NCBI GenBank assembly: GCA_018262975.1 | Contig: JADFDG010000001.1 | Location: forward strand, 1-64,000 | From: Gammaproteobacteria bacterium | GTDB lineage: Bacteria > Pseudomonadota > Gammaproteobacteria > Pseudomonadales > JADFDG01 | Length of the DNA: 64,000 bases | Direction of reading: 5' to 3' | Shown: one piece after another, positions 25,005 through 33,505 of the stretch | How positions within the stretch are numbered: position 1 is the first letter of the stretch | Layout of the letters: every line of letters begins with the position of its first letter | Position numbers and translations under genes: made by a program | The notes under the pieces: generated by a model | What the model saw: the letters and a program-made list of their open reading frames with translations, nothing else | The model's database searches: none | What the model was told of the DNA's origin: nothing

Positions 25005-27149
25005 ATGGAACGACAAGACCCGGACACATCCCATTCCCGATTCGCCCCGGCTGACGAGACCGTCAACCCCGGCGAAGCACATTTCCGGGCCCTTTGGGAG
25101 GTCGCTCGAGATGGTGTGCTCGTCGTCGATGCGGCCAACCGCATCCGGTACGCCAACCCCGCCATCGAGGAAATCTTCGGCTATCCCTCAAGCCAGTTGC
25201 TCGGCGCAGACCTGGCACTGTTGCAGCCGGAACACCTTCGGGATGCCCACCGCCAGGGCATACGGCGCTACCTTCAAACCCGCCAGCGCCACCGGGACTG
25301 GCGTTCAATCCGCATGACCGGCTTGCATCGCGACGGCCGGGAGCTCCAGCTGGAAATCTCCTTCAATCAGGTCATCGTCGATGGGCACTCGGTATTCGCC
25401 GGATTCCTTCGCGATATCACCGAACAGCAATTCGAGGAAGCACGGGAGCGGGCGCGCGCACAAACGCTGCTCCTGGTGGCCACGGAAGCACCGCTGCCCG
25501 AAGTACTCGAGAGCATCGTACTCGGAAGCCAGATGCAGTTGCCGGGCACCGTGTGCAGCATCCTCCTGCTGGACGAAGCACGACAGCATCTCCTGACCGG
25601 AGCCGCACCGGGCTTGCCTGCCACCTACAACGCGGTTGTTCACGGGATGGCCATCGGGCCACAGGCCGGCTCCTGCGGCACCGCCGCCTATCTCAACCAG
25701 CGGGTGATTGCCGAGGACATCCTCTGCGATCCGCGCTGGACCGCGTTCCGGGAAGCCGCGCAGGGCACCGGCATGCGTTCCTGCTGGTCGGAACCCATCC
25801 ACGACGCCGATGGCAACGTTCTCGGCACGTTCGCCATCTACTCGCCCCGCGTGAGCACCCCGCGGGAGCGCGACATCGAGGTCATCACGACCTCTGCACA
25901 TATCGCGTCGATTGCCATAGGACGTGACCGGTCCCGCCGTGCCCTCCAGGCCCTCCACGCCAGTCTTGAATCACAGGTGGCCAATCGCACGGCGGAACTC
26001 GAGAAAGCCATGGCGCTGGCCCGCGATGCCAGCCGAGCCAAGAGCGAATTCGTATCCAACATGAGCCACGAAATTCGCACGCCGATGCACAGCATCATCG
26101 GCCTGACGCACCTGGTCCGCCAATTGCCGCTGGATGAACGGCAGGCGGATTACATGGATAAACTCGACGTTTCCGCGCGCCACCTGCTGCGTCTGGTCGA
26201 TGACATACTGGATTTCTCGAAGATCGAGGCCGGCAAGCTCGAAATCGAACGCACGATATTCAACCTCAAGGGCATGTTTCGCGCCCTCGCCGCACAGTTC
26301 GAGGACAACGCGGCGCGCAAGGGCATCCGCCTGAACTTCCAGGTTGACCTGCGGCTGCCCGACACCCTGCTGGGCGACCCCGCCAGGATCAACCAGGTGC
26401 TGCTCAATTTCGTTTCCAACGCGATCAAGTTCAGCGACGCGGGCGACATCCATGTATCAGCAGGACTGGCCGGCGAGGCACCCGACGGGATACTGCTGCG
26501 AGTGGCGGTCACCGACGCGGGCGTTGGCCTGGATGATGCCCAGCGCGAGCGCATCTTCACGGCCTTCGAGCAAGGTGATGGCTCGATCACGCGCCGCTAT
26601 GGCGGCACCGGCCTGGGACTGGCCATCAGCAAGCAACTCATCGGCATGATGGGCGGCGAAGTCGGCGTCGACAGCCGCCGGGGCGAAGGCAGCACGTTCT
26701 GGTTTACGCTGCCGCTGGGCGTACCGGCCGAAAGCGCCCCGGCGACGACGCTGCCCGTCATGCCGCACGACATTCGCGGACTGCGCATACTGCTGGTGGA
26801 GGACAACGACCTCAACCAGATGGTGGGCCGTGAACTGCTGGGGCTGGGCGGGGCTATCGTGACGGTCGCCGGCAACGGTGCAGCGGCGCTGGAGATCCTC
26901 GCGCAGCAACCCTTCGACATCGTCCTGATGGACATGCAGATGCCGGTCATGGACGGCCTGGAAGCCGCACGACGCATGCAGGCAGATCCGGCGCTGCGCG
27001 GAATCCCGGTGGTCGCGATGACGGCCAATGCCGAGTCAGAGGAACGCGAACGCTGCCTGGCGGCCGGGATGGTTGATTTCGTGAGCAAGCCATTCGCGGT
27101 GGACGAGCTCTACGCGACCATCGCCAGACGGGCGAAGCCAGGGCCCTGA
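25005..27149 (+). CDS. hybrid sensor histidine kinase/response regulator (PAS-GAF-HisKA-HATPase-REC)
   Basis: The 714-residue protein has no membrane segment. A PAS domain (about 25-145) is followed by a GAF domain (about 150-305), a coiled-coil, and the HisKA H-box SHEIRTP with His355. The HATPase N box (NFVSNAIKF) and G boxes (DAGVGL, GGTGLGLAIS) come next. A receiver domain with Asp643 (LMDMQMPVMDG) and Lys in SKPF ends the protein. It should pass phosphate from His355 to Asp643 and perhaps on to an HPt protein encoded elsewhere. It is a single gene 72 bases after the TetR gene. The signal sensed is unknown. Confidence 0.95.
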   Translation: MERQDPDTSHSRFAPADETVNPGEAHFRALWEVARDGVLVVDAANRIRYANPAIEEIFGYPSSQLLGADLALLQPEHLRDAHRQGIRRYLQTRQRHRDWRSIRMTGLHRDGRELQLEISFNQVIVDGHSVFAGFLRDITEQQFEEARERARAQTLLLVATEAPLPEVLESIVLGSQMQLPGTVCSILLLDEARQHLLTGAAPGLPATYNAVVHGMAIGPQAGSCGTAAYLNQRVIAEDILCDPRWTAFREAAQGTGMRSCWSEPIHDADGNVLGTFAIYSPRVSTPRERDIEVITTSAHIASIAIGRDRSRRALQALHASLESQVANRTAELEKAMALARDASRAKSEFVSNMSHEIRTPMHSIIGLTHLVRQLPLDERQADYMDKLDVSARHLLRLVDDILDFSKIEAGKLEIERTIFNLKGMFRALAAQFEDNAARKGIRLNFQVDLRLPDTLLGDPARINQVLLNFVSNAIKFSDAGDIHVSAGLAGEAPDGILLRVAVTDAGVGLDDAQRERIFTAFEQGDGSITRRYGGTGLGLAISKQLIGMMGGEVGVDSRRGEGSTFWFTLPLGVPAESAPATTLPVMPHDIRGLRILLVEDNDLNQMVGRELLGLGGAIVTVAGNGAAALEILAQQPFDIVLMDMQMPVMDGLEAARRMQADPALRGIPVVAMTANAESEERERCLAAGMVDFVSKPFAVDELYATIARRAKPGP

Positions 27150-27304
27150 AACGGGCAACGGTATATTGTCCCGGGCAAAGTGTTCCCGATCTAAACAACC
27201 CAAAGCACTTCGTCTACCCTTTCCGTCGAATTCCTGCCAAAACCCGTAAATTTCCCTGCGCTGGCTCAAGATTTTTCCGGCCATAGTCCGTAAAGTCGGT
27301 CACA

Positions 27305-27328
27305 GGGGTATACACGCTGTATCACCCC
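27305..27328. promoter_or_regulatory. imperfect inverted repeat upstream of the second alkB
   Basis: GGGGTATACA and TGTATCACCCC face each other around a 3-base centre, with one extra base in the right arm. The site ends 29 bases before the alkane monooxygenase ATG. It could be an operator or a leader hairpin. No convincing sigma70 promoter was found beside it. Confidence 0.35.
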
Positions 27329-27357
27329 CACAACAACAGCACTGCGAGGTGACGGCG

Positions 27358-28554
27358 ATGTTTCGCTACCTGCGTTTCTTCTTTGGCCCGGCCCTGGGCA
27401 TCCTGACCGCGACCATGTTGTTCTTCGGTGGCCCGTTCCTGTGGGTCCCGCCGCTGATGGCGATCGCCCTGATCGTCGCCCTGGACCAGATGTTCCCGTA
27501 CGACCTCGAAGAGACCCCGTACAAGTACAACTGGATCCACGACATCGCGCTGTACCTGTCCACGCCGACGGCGATGTACCTGTTCTTCGCCCTGTTCTGG
27601 GTGGCCGGCAGCGGCGACCAGGACGCGCTGGGCTATGGCGCCTGGCTGAGCTCGGTGACCGGCGTTGACGTGATCGCCGCGCGCAACGAGACGGCCTGGT
27701 ACCACTACGTGCTGATGTTCCTGGCCATTGCCCCCGCCGCCACCGGCGCCGGCGGTCTGGCCGGCCACGAGCTGACCCACCGCACCACCCGCCCGTTCGA
27801 CCTGTGGCTGGGCCGCATCACCATGGCCTTCAACTGGGGCATCGCCTTCCCGATCGAGCACGTCTACGGCCACCACTCCTACGTGGGCACCATGAAGGAC
27901 CCGGCCACTGCCGCGCGCGGCGACTCCATCTACCAGCACATGCCGAAGGCGCTCAAGCGCACGGTGGTGAACGCCTGGGAAATCGAGAAGGCGCGCCTGG
28001 AGAAAGTCGGCAAGCCGTTCCTGTCGCCGTCCAACGTGCTGTTGCGCATGGGCGCGGTGTCGCTGGCCACCACGGCATTCGCCTTCTACTGCGCCGGCTG
28101 GATGGGCGTGCTGTTCCACCTGATCGTGTGCCTGTCCACCAAGCTGGCGCTGGAGAACCTCAACTACATCGAGCACTACGGCCTGATCCGCGTGCCGACC
28201 CAGCCGGTGCAACCGCGCCACTCGTGGAACTGCAACCACACCGTCAGCGGCGTGCTCACCTACAACCTGACCCGCCACAGCCACCACCACGCCGACGCGC
28301 GCGTGCACTACCAGGACCTGCGCGCGCATTCCGAGCAGCCGATCATGCCGAGCGGCTTCATGGGCGCCTACGTATCGGCCCTGGTGCCGTCGCTGTGGCG
28401 CAAGAAGATCGCGCCGAAGCTGCTGGAGTGGGATCGCACCCAGGCTGACCGCAGCGAGTACGCGCTGATCCGCGAGGCCAACGAGAAGAGCGGCTGGCCG
28501 GAGCTGGGCGCCAGCGTGGCCAACAGCGGCGGCACGAACGCGGCTACCGCCTGA
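27358..28554 (+). CDS. AlkB-like alkane/fatty-acyl monooxygenase, second copy
   Basis: The 398-residue membrane di-iron protein carries HELTHR (His137), HVYGHHSY (near 168), NYIEHYGLIR and HSHHHADA (near 307), so it belongs to the AlkB group. The first box lacks the Lys of HExxHK, and the third has HSHHH in place of HSDHH; the substrate may differ from the first alkB. ATG at 27358 has GAGG 8 bases upstream. It stands alone between the hybrid kinase and a strong terminator, 208 bases from the kinase gene. Confidence 0.92.
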   Translation: MFRYLRFFFGPALGILTATMLFFGGPFLWVPPLMAIALIVALDQMFPYDLEETPYKYNWIHDIALYLSTPTAMYLFFALFWVAGSGDQDALGYGAWLSSVTGVDVIAARNETAWYHYVLMFLAIAPAATGAGGLAGHELTHRTTRPFDLWLGRITMAFNWGIAFPIEHVYGHHSYVGTMKDPATAARGDSIYQHMPKALKRTVVNAWEIEKARLEKVGKPFLSPSNVLLRMGAVSLATTAFAFYCAGWMGVLFHLIVCLSTKLALENLNYIEHYGLIRVPTQPVQPRHSWNCNHTVSGVLTYNLTRHSHHHADARVHYQDLRAHSEQPIMPSGFMGAYVSALVPSLWRKKIAPKLLEWDRTQADRSEYALIREANEKSGWPELGASVANSGGTNAATA

Positions 28555-28572
28555 TCGTCACGCGCAATACGA

Positions 28573-28613
28573 AAAAGGGGCACGGTCCGCTGGATCGTGC
28601 CCCTTTTCTTTTT
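28573..28613. terminator. bidirectional rho-independent terminator
   Basis: A 12-bp perfect stem (AAAAGGGGCACG with CGTGCCCCTTTT) is extended by a further short pairing inside the loop. It is flanked by T-rich sequence on both strands. It lies 18 bases after the second alkB stop and before the convergent cytochrome b561 gene, so it can serve both. Confidence 0.9.
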
Positions 28614-28635
28614 GGCCGGCGAATGGAACGGAACG

Positions 28636-29313
28636 CTACCACGCCGGCGGCGGCGGAATGGCCTCAGGCGGCGGTGGCGGCGGCAACAGGGCACCGGACG
28701 CTGCATAAACCGCGGCAGCAGCAATCGCCACGGCAATGACGAACGCGAGCGCGCCACCGCCTTGCGTGCCCTCGCCTTCACCTTCGCGCCAGCCGGTGAC
28801 CATCGGCCGAAGCAGGTCCTGCTTTTTCACGCGCGCGTAGAAATCAATCGCCGCGACATGCAGCACCACCAGGCCAATGATGACCAGTTCCTGCAAACGA
28901 TGGAGGCGACTGGCCAGATCGCTGGTGTCACGGCTGACCAGGTCGTAGAGCGGCCCGAAGAAGCTGCTGTCATCGTTGGCGATCAACCCGCTCAGCGCCT
29001 GCAGCAGCAGCGCGGCGAGGATGGCCAGCACCGACAGTGCGCCCAGCGGATTGTGTCCTTCGCCCTGCCAGCGCCCGGCCAGGTACTCGCGGATGGCCGC
29101 AGGGCCGCGCACGAACGACGCGAAACGCGCCGTCCGTGAACCGATGACACCCCACACCACGCGGAACACCACCAGGCCCAGCACGGCAAGGCCGGCGAAC
29201 GCGTGCGCGTCCATGTTGCCGGCCTTCTCGCTGGCGAACGCCGCCAGCACGGCCAGCACCAGCAACCAGTGGAACAGGCGCACCGGCAAGTCCCACACGC
29301 GGATCCGCTTCAT
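28636..29313 (-). CDS. cytochrome b561-family (Ni/Fe-hydrogenase-type) b cytochrome
   Basis: The 225-residue protein starts RVWDLPVRLFHWLLVLAV, the usual first helix of this family with a heme-ligand His. It has about four membrane helices with further His in the first, second and last of the heme-binding set (MDAHAFAG, LHVAAIDFY). A fifth hydrophobic stretch and an unusual proline-rich tail (LPPPPPPEAIPPPPAW) follow. It would carry electrons between quinone and a periplasmic cytochrome. The cytochrome c' gene lies 27 bases upstream, so the two probably work together. Confidence 0.88.
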   Translation of the reverse strand: MKRIRVWDLPVRLFHWLLVLAVLAAFASEKAGNMDAHAFAGLAVLGLVVFRVVWGVIGSRTARFASFVRGPAAIREYLAGRWQGEGHNPLGALSVLAILAALLLQALSGLIANDDSSFFGPLYDLVSRDTSDLASRLHRLQELVIIGLVVLHVAAIDFYARVKKQDLLRPMVTGWREGEGEGTQGGGALAFVIAVAIAAAAVYAASGALLPPPPPPEAIPPPPAW

Positions 29314-29340
29314 GCGGTGCGCCTCCTCGCAGCGAGCGGA

Positions 29341-29808
29341 TTACTTCTTGCGGAAGTCGTCGTGGCAGGCCTTGCAGGTGCCGCCGAGTTTCGCGAACTG
29401 CGCCTTCACCGCAGCCGCGTCACCACCGGCAGCAACCGCCGCCATGGCATTGGCTTCGCGGTTGAAATCGGTGGCCACCTTGCCGAGCTTCGCCTGGTGC
29501 TCGGCCATGAACGCCTCCGGCTTCGCGCGCGTTTCCGCGTAGCCCTTGCCGGTCTCGGTGCCCCTGGCATACAACTGGCCCATGCCAGAGTTGGCGATGG
29601 CCTGGATCGCGTTCGCCGCCTTGATCACTTCCTCCTTGTTGAACTGGGCACCCGGCTCGGTGTTGGCCTTGATGCGCCCCATGTTCCAGGCCATGAACTG
29701 GTAACCGGCCTGGCGGGCCTTGATCAGGTCTTCGGGCTTGTCGGCGGCCTGTACCGGGGCTGCGAAGGCGAGCACGCAGGCAGCGGCGATCAGGGACATG
29801 GCTTTCAT
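29341..29808 (-). CDS. cytochrome c'/c-556 family protein
   Basis: The 155-residue precursor has a signal peptide (MKAMSLIAAACVLAFAAPVQA) and a four-helix body. A C-terminal heme-c site CKACH (Cys145, Cys148, His149) is the cytochrome c' position. This protein binds NO or transfers electrons in the periplasm. GGAGA precedes ATG 29808 at good spacing. It is upstream of the b-type cytochrome in the same operon, suggesting a small membrane-periplasm redox pair. Confidence 0.92.
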   Translation of the reverse strand: MKAMSLIAAACVLAFAAPVQAADKPEDLIKARQAGYQFMAWNMGRIKANTEPGAQFNKEEVIKAANAIQAIANSGMGQLYARGTETGKGYAETRAKPEAFMAEHQAKLGKVATDFNREANAMAAVAAGGDAAAVKAQFAKLGGTCKACHDDFRKK

Positions 29809-30028
29809 GGTGGCTTCTCCTTGTGATCGGGTGGGTCTTGCCGAAGATACGTTATCCGGGCCGGGCTGGCAGCACCGGGCCGCCCGACGAACCGGCCAAC
29901 GTCGGACGATTGAACCCGCCGGTTCCAATGCTGACGGGCCCCGGTATCATCCGGGCTCGACTGCACCACCTTGCCAGCCGGCAACGAACGGGTGGTGAAC
30001 CATCGGTGAAAGAAATAAGGAAGTGGCC

Positions 30029-31834
30029 ATGGCGAACAAGACCCTCAACGCCCGCGACGTCGATTTCATCCTCTACGAAATGCTGGATGCCGAGAGCCTG
30101 ACGACGCGACCGCGCTACGCCGAGCACAACCGCGAGACCTTCGATGCGTCGATGGCCACTGCGCGCCAGGTAGCGGAGAAATACTTCGCCAACCACAACC
30201 GCAAGGGCGACGAGAACGAGCCGGCCTTCGACGGGCAGAAGGTCACCCTGATCCCGGAAATCAAGCAGGCCTGCGACGCGGTGATCGAGACCGGTCTCAC
30301 CCGCGCCGGGCGCGACTATGAACAGGGCGGCATGCAGTTGCCGCACGTGGTCGGCCAGGCCTGCTTCGCGTGGATCCAGGCGGCCAACGTGTCGAGCACC
30401 GTTTACGCCTTCCTCGCGCAGTCCGCGGCCACGGTGATCGAGAAGTTCGGCAACGCCGACCAGCAGAAGCGCTTCTTCGAGCCCATGCTCAACGGCCGCT
30501 TCTTCGGCACCATGTGCCTGACTGAGCCGCATGCCGGCTCGTCGCTGGGCGACATCCGCGCCACCGCCGACCTGCAGGCGGACGGCACTTACCGCGTGCG
30601 CGCCAACAAGATCTTCATTTCCGGCGGCGAACACGACCTGTCGGAGAACATCGTCCACCTGGTGCTGGCGAAGATCCGCGGTCCCGAGGGCGTCGAGCCC
30701 GGCGTGAAGGGCATCTCGCTGTTCATCGTGCCGAAGTTCCTGGTCAACGACGACCTCACGCTCGGCGCGCGCAACGACGTGCAGCTGGCCGGCCTGTTCC
30801 ACAAGATGGGTTACCGCAGCTCGATTTCCACGGCGATGAACTTCGGCGAGAAGGAAGGTGCGGTGGGCTACCTGCTGGGCGAACCCGGCAAGGGCCTGTC
30901 CTACATGTTCCACATGATGAACGAGGCGCGCATCGCCGTGGGCACCGGCGCCGCGGTGCTGGCGGTGGCCGGCTACCTGGAGTCGGTGGAATACGCGCGC
31001 AACCGTCCGCAGGGCCGCGCTCCCGACAACCGCGACCCGCGCTCGCCGATGATCCCCATCGCGCAGCACGCCGACGTGAAACGCATGCTGCTGGCGCAGA
31101 AATCCATTGCCGAGGCGGCGTTCGCCCTGTGCCTGTACTCGGCGCGGCTGGTCGACGACATGCAGACCCACCCCGACGAAGCCGCCCGCAAGGACGCCGC
31201 CGACCTGCTCGACCTGCTCACGCCGATCATCAAGGCCTGGCCCAGCGAGTACGGCCCGAAAGCCAACGACCTGGCCATCCAGATCCATGGCGGCTCGGGC
31301 TACATGCGCGAATACATCGTCGAACAGCACTACCGTGACAACCGCCTCAACCCGATCCACGAAGGCACCAACGGCATCCAGTCGCTGGACCTGCTGGGCC
31401 GCAAGCTCGGCCTCAACGGCGGCCGCACCTTCCAGAAATTCCTCGGCATGATGCAGGAAACCGCCAACGCCGCCCTCGCCCATGACGAGACACGCGAACT
31501 GGCCGACGCGCTGACCCACGCCGTGCAGCGGCTCGGCAAGGTCGCGCTGTTCTTCGCCACCAAACGCGACGTGCCGCCGTCGCTGCTGATGGCCAACTCG
31601 GCGCTGTTCCTCGACTTCATGAGCCGCATCGTGGTGGCGTGGATCTGGACCTGGCAGGCGAACATTGCTGCCCGTGCGCTGGAAAGCGGCAGCGCCGACG
31701 CCGACTTCTACCGTGGCAAGTTGCAGGCGGCGCGCTACTGGCTGCGCTGGGAACTGCCGCAGACCGTACAGCAGGCCGAACTGCTGATGTCGCTGGACGA
31801 CACCTGCCTGGCGATGGAAGACGCGTGGTACTGA
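30029..31834 (+). CDS. acyl-CoA dehydrogenase, 600-residue type with C-terminal extension
   Basis: The 601-residue enzyme should make the trans-2-enoyl-CoA double bond in beta-oxidation with FAD. It shows MCLTEPHAGSSLG, the IHGGSGYMREYIVEQHYRD segment and the catalytic Glu445 in HEGTNGIQ. A C-terminal domain of about 130 residues, typical of the DmdC/FadE-like group, follows. ATG at 30029 is preceded by AAGGAA; an in-frame GTG two codons upstream overlaps that site. It overlaps the thioredoxin-like gene downstream by 10 bases. Confidence 0.93.
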   Translation: MANKTLNARDVDFILYEMLDAESLTTRPRYAEHNRETFDASMATARQVAEKYFANHNRKGDENEPAFDGQKVTLIPEIKQACDAVIETGLTRAGRDYEQGGMQLPHVVGQACFAWIQAANVSSTVYAFLAQSAATVIEKFGNADQQKRFFEPMLNGRFFGTMCLTEPHAGSSLGDIRATADLQADGTYRVRANKIFISGGEHDLSENIVHLVLAKIRGPEGVEPGVKGISLFIVPKFLVNDDLTLGARNDVQLAGLFHKMGYRSSISTAMNFGEKEGAVGYLLGEPGKGLSYMFHMMNEARIAVGTGAAVLAVAGYLESVEYARNRPQGRAPDNRDPRSPMIPIAQHADVKRMLLAQKSIAEAAFALCLYSARLVDDMQTHPDEAARKDAADLLDLLTPIIKAWPSEYGPKANDLAIQIHGGSGYMREYIVEQHYRDNRLNPIHEGTNGIQSLDLLGRKLGLNGGRTFQKFLGMMQETANAALAHDETRELADALTHAVQRLGKVALFFATKRDVPPSLLMANSALFLDFMSRIVVAWIWTWQANIAARALESGSADADFYRGKLQAARYWLRWELPQTVQQAELLMSLDDTCLAMEDAWY

Positions 31835-32361
31835 CGCGCCTGCGCGCCTGGCTGGTGCGCCAGCCCTGGCGCTCGCACGCCGTGACGCTGCTGCTGGTGA
31901 TTGCAGTGGTGTACGGCGTGAATGCGTGGCGAACGCAGGAAGTTCCGCCGGAAGCGCCGGATTTCGCCGGCGTACTGGCAGACGGCACGCCGCTCACGCT
32001 GGCGCAGTTACGCGCGCGCCACGCCGGCCAGCCGGTGGCGTTGCATTTCTGGGCCGAGTGGTGCCCGGTGTGCCGCACCGAGGAGCACAGCATCAGCCGG
32101 CTGGTGCGCGATGCGGACACCCCGGTGCTGACCATCGCCATGCAGTCCGGCAGCGCACAGGCCGTGCAGGGCGTGCTGCGCGAGCGCGGTCTGGACTGGC
32201 CTGTACTGGTCGATGAAGACGGCGAACTGGCACGACTGTACGGCCTGCCCGGCGTGCCTACCTTCGTGGTGATCGATGCCGACGGACGCGTATACAGCGC
32301 TGATATGGGGTATACGAGCGAATTCGGGATGCGCCTGCGACTGTGGCTGGCCAGCTTCTAA
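31825..32361 (+). CDS. thioredoxin-fold membrane-anchored disulfide oxidoreductase (ScsD/TlpA-like)
   Basis: The 178-residue protein has a single N-terminal membrane helix (VTLLLVIAVVYGVNAW) and a periplasmic redoxin domain with WCPVC (Cys80, Cys83) and the cis-Pro segment GVPTFVVID. Its likely role is exchange of disulfides in the envelope. The start GTG at 31825 overlaps the acyl-CoA dehydrogenase stop region by 10 bases, so it is translated from that transcript. No copper-resistance scs neighbours are seen. Functional links to fatty-acid oxidation are not evident. Confidence 0.88.
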   Translation: MVLTRLRAWLVRQPWRSHAVTLLLVIAVVYGVNAWRTQEVPPEAPDFAGVLADGTPLTLAQLRARHAGQPVALHFWAEWCPVCRTEEHSISRLVRDADTPVLTIAMQSGSAQAVQGVLRERGLDWPVLVDEDGELARLYGLPGVPTFVVIDADGRVYSADMGYTSEFGMRLRLWLASF

Positions 32362-32488
32362 GAAAATCGCCTGATACAAATTGACACTGGTCGCCGTACG
32401 GGCGTCAGCCCATAGTCATGGACAGGCACCGCCATTCATCTGCGCGCCAACAACAAATCCACGGACGCGGTGCCTTCATGGAGGAAGC

Positions 32489-33451
32489 ATGCCACGCCAT
32501 CGCGGCGCATTTGCGCCATTGACCCTCGCCCTGCTCGCCCTGCCGGCGTTTGCCCAGGCAGAACTCACCCGCCTCGATACCGATCTCGTCCCCGCGGACC
32601 GTTTCGTGCATCCGGGCGACAGCGTCTCCGTCACCGCCGCCGGTGACACCGCGCTCACGCTCGAGTACCGCTTCCAGGTGCAGTACCACAATGGCACTGC
32701 GTGGGAGACGGTAGCTTCGGGAGCCTGGGCCAGTACCAACAGCTACGAGTTCGCGCCCGTGGCCGAGACCCACCCGCACGGCAACTACCGGCTGGTGACC
32801 CGGGTTCGCGAAGCCGGGGTTCCTTCCGACTTCCTGGTGAACTACCAGGCTTTCAGTTACGGGCCCGCCGACCAGTCGCTGTGCGACTACCTCGATGGCA
32901 AGACCTTCCTGAACACCGGCACCACCACGCCGGCCAGCTTCAGTCTGGGCTCGCTCAGTACGTCTGCAGCACTCACCCTGCTCGGCACGCCGGGCCTGCC
33001 GGTAAGCCTCGCCAGCCACGCTACCGGCGTGAGCAGCATCGCCTTCGACAACGGCACGGTGAGCGTCACCATGGTGGACAACGTGCATGTCACCGCCAGC
33101 ATCACCGGCGGGATCATGCCCATGTCCATCGACAGCGATGTCAGCATTACCGCACCACTGTCCGGCACCTATACCTGCAACGATGACGTCGTGACGATTG
33201 CCGATGCCTCCGGCGCGGCGACCCTCGACACTGTCAGCGGAATGGTCGGCACCCTGCTGGGCGGCAGCACGGTGTACTTCGAAGCCTCTGGCAACGCCAC
33301 CGCCAACAGCACCGCTGGCACGCTCAGTACGGGCGGCGTGCTGTTCGCGCTGCCGGCAATCGACGAACCGGCGCCCGAAGACGATGGCGGCGGTGCGCTC
33401 ACCCTGCTGCCGTTGCTGGCGGCGCTGGGACTGCGCCGGCGCAAGCGCTGA
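32489..33451 (+). CDS. secreted beta-rich protein with GlyGly-CTERM-like anchor
   Basis: The 320-residue protein has a signal peptide ending AFAQA, a Thr/Ser/Gly-rich beta-strand body, and a C-terminal tripartite tail: EDDGGGALT, a hydrophobic stretch (LLPLLAALGL) and RRRKR. That tail matches the GlyGly-CTERM sorting signal cut by rhombosortase before type II secretion-dependent surface release. The body has two Cys-containing segments and no catalytic motif. ATG at 32489 follows a GGAGGAA ribosome site. The function of the mature protein is unknown. Confidence 0.7.
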   Translation: MPRHRGAFAPLTLALLALPAFAQAELTRLDTDLVPADRFVHPGDSVSVTAAGDTALTLEYRFQVQYHNGTAWETVASGAWASTNSYEFAPVAETHPHGNYRLVTRVREAGVPSDFLVNYQAFSYGPADQSLCDYLDGKTFLNTGTTTPASFSLGSLSTSAALTLLGTPGLPVSLASHATGVSSIAFDNGTVSVTMVDNVHVTASITGGIMPMSIDSDVSITAPLSGTYTCNDDVVTIADASGAATLDTVSGMVGTLLGGSTVYFEASGNATANSTAGTLSTGGVLFALPAIDEPAPEDDGGGALTLLPLLAALGLRRRKR

Positions 33452-33462
33452 ACGATGCTGGA

Positions 33463-33491
33463 GGAAGTGCCCGGCCACGCCGGGCGCTTCC
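33463..33491. terminator. hairpin between convergent genes
   Basis: A 13-bp stem with one mismatch (GGAAGTGCCCGGC and GCCGGGCGCTTCC) around a 3-base loop sits 11 bases after the GlyGly-CTERM gene stop. The convergent molybdopterin gene ends at 33506. No T-run follows, so it may be a terminator of modest strength or an end-stabilising hairpin. Confidence 0.45.
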
Positions 33492-33505
33492 GCTCCGGCA
33501 ATGAG

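Noticed and set aside
29852-31519. A 555-codon frame antisense to the acyl-CoA dehydrogenase
   Set aside because: Shadow frame with Val/Ala/Arg/His bias; the plus-strand gene has all family motifs and a ribosome site.
32381-32420. TTGACA at 32381 as a promoter for the GlyGly-CTERM gene
   Set aside because: No acceptable -10 occurs at 16-18 bases; the best candidate (CATAGT) is 24 bases away.
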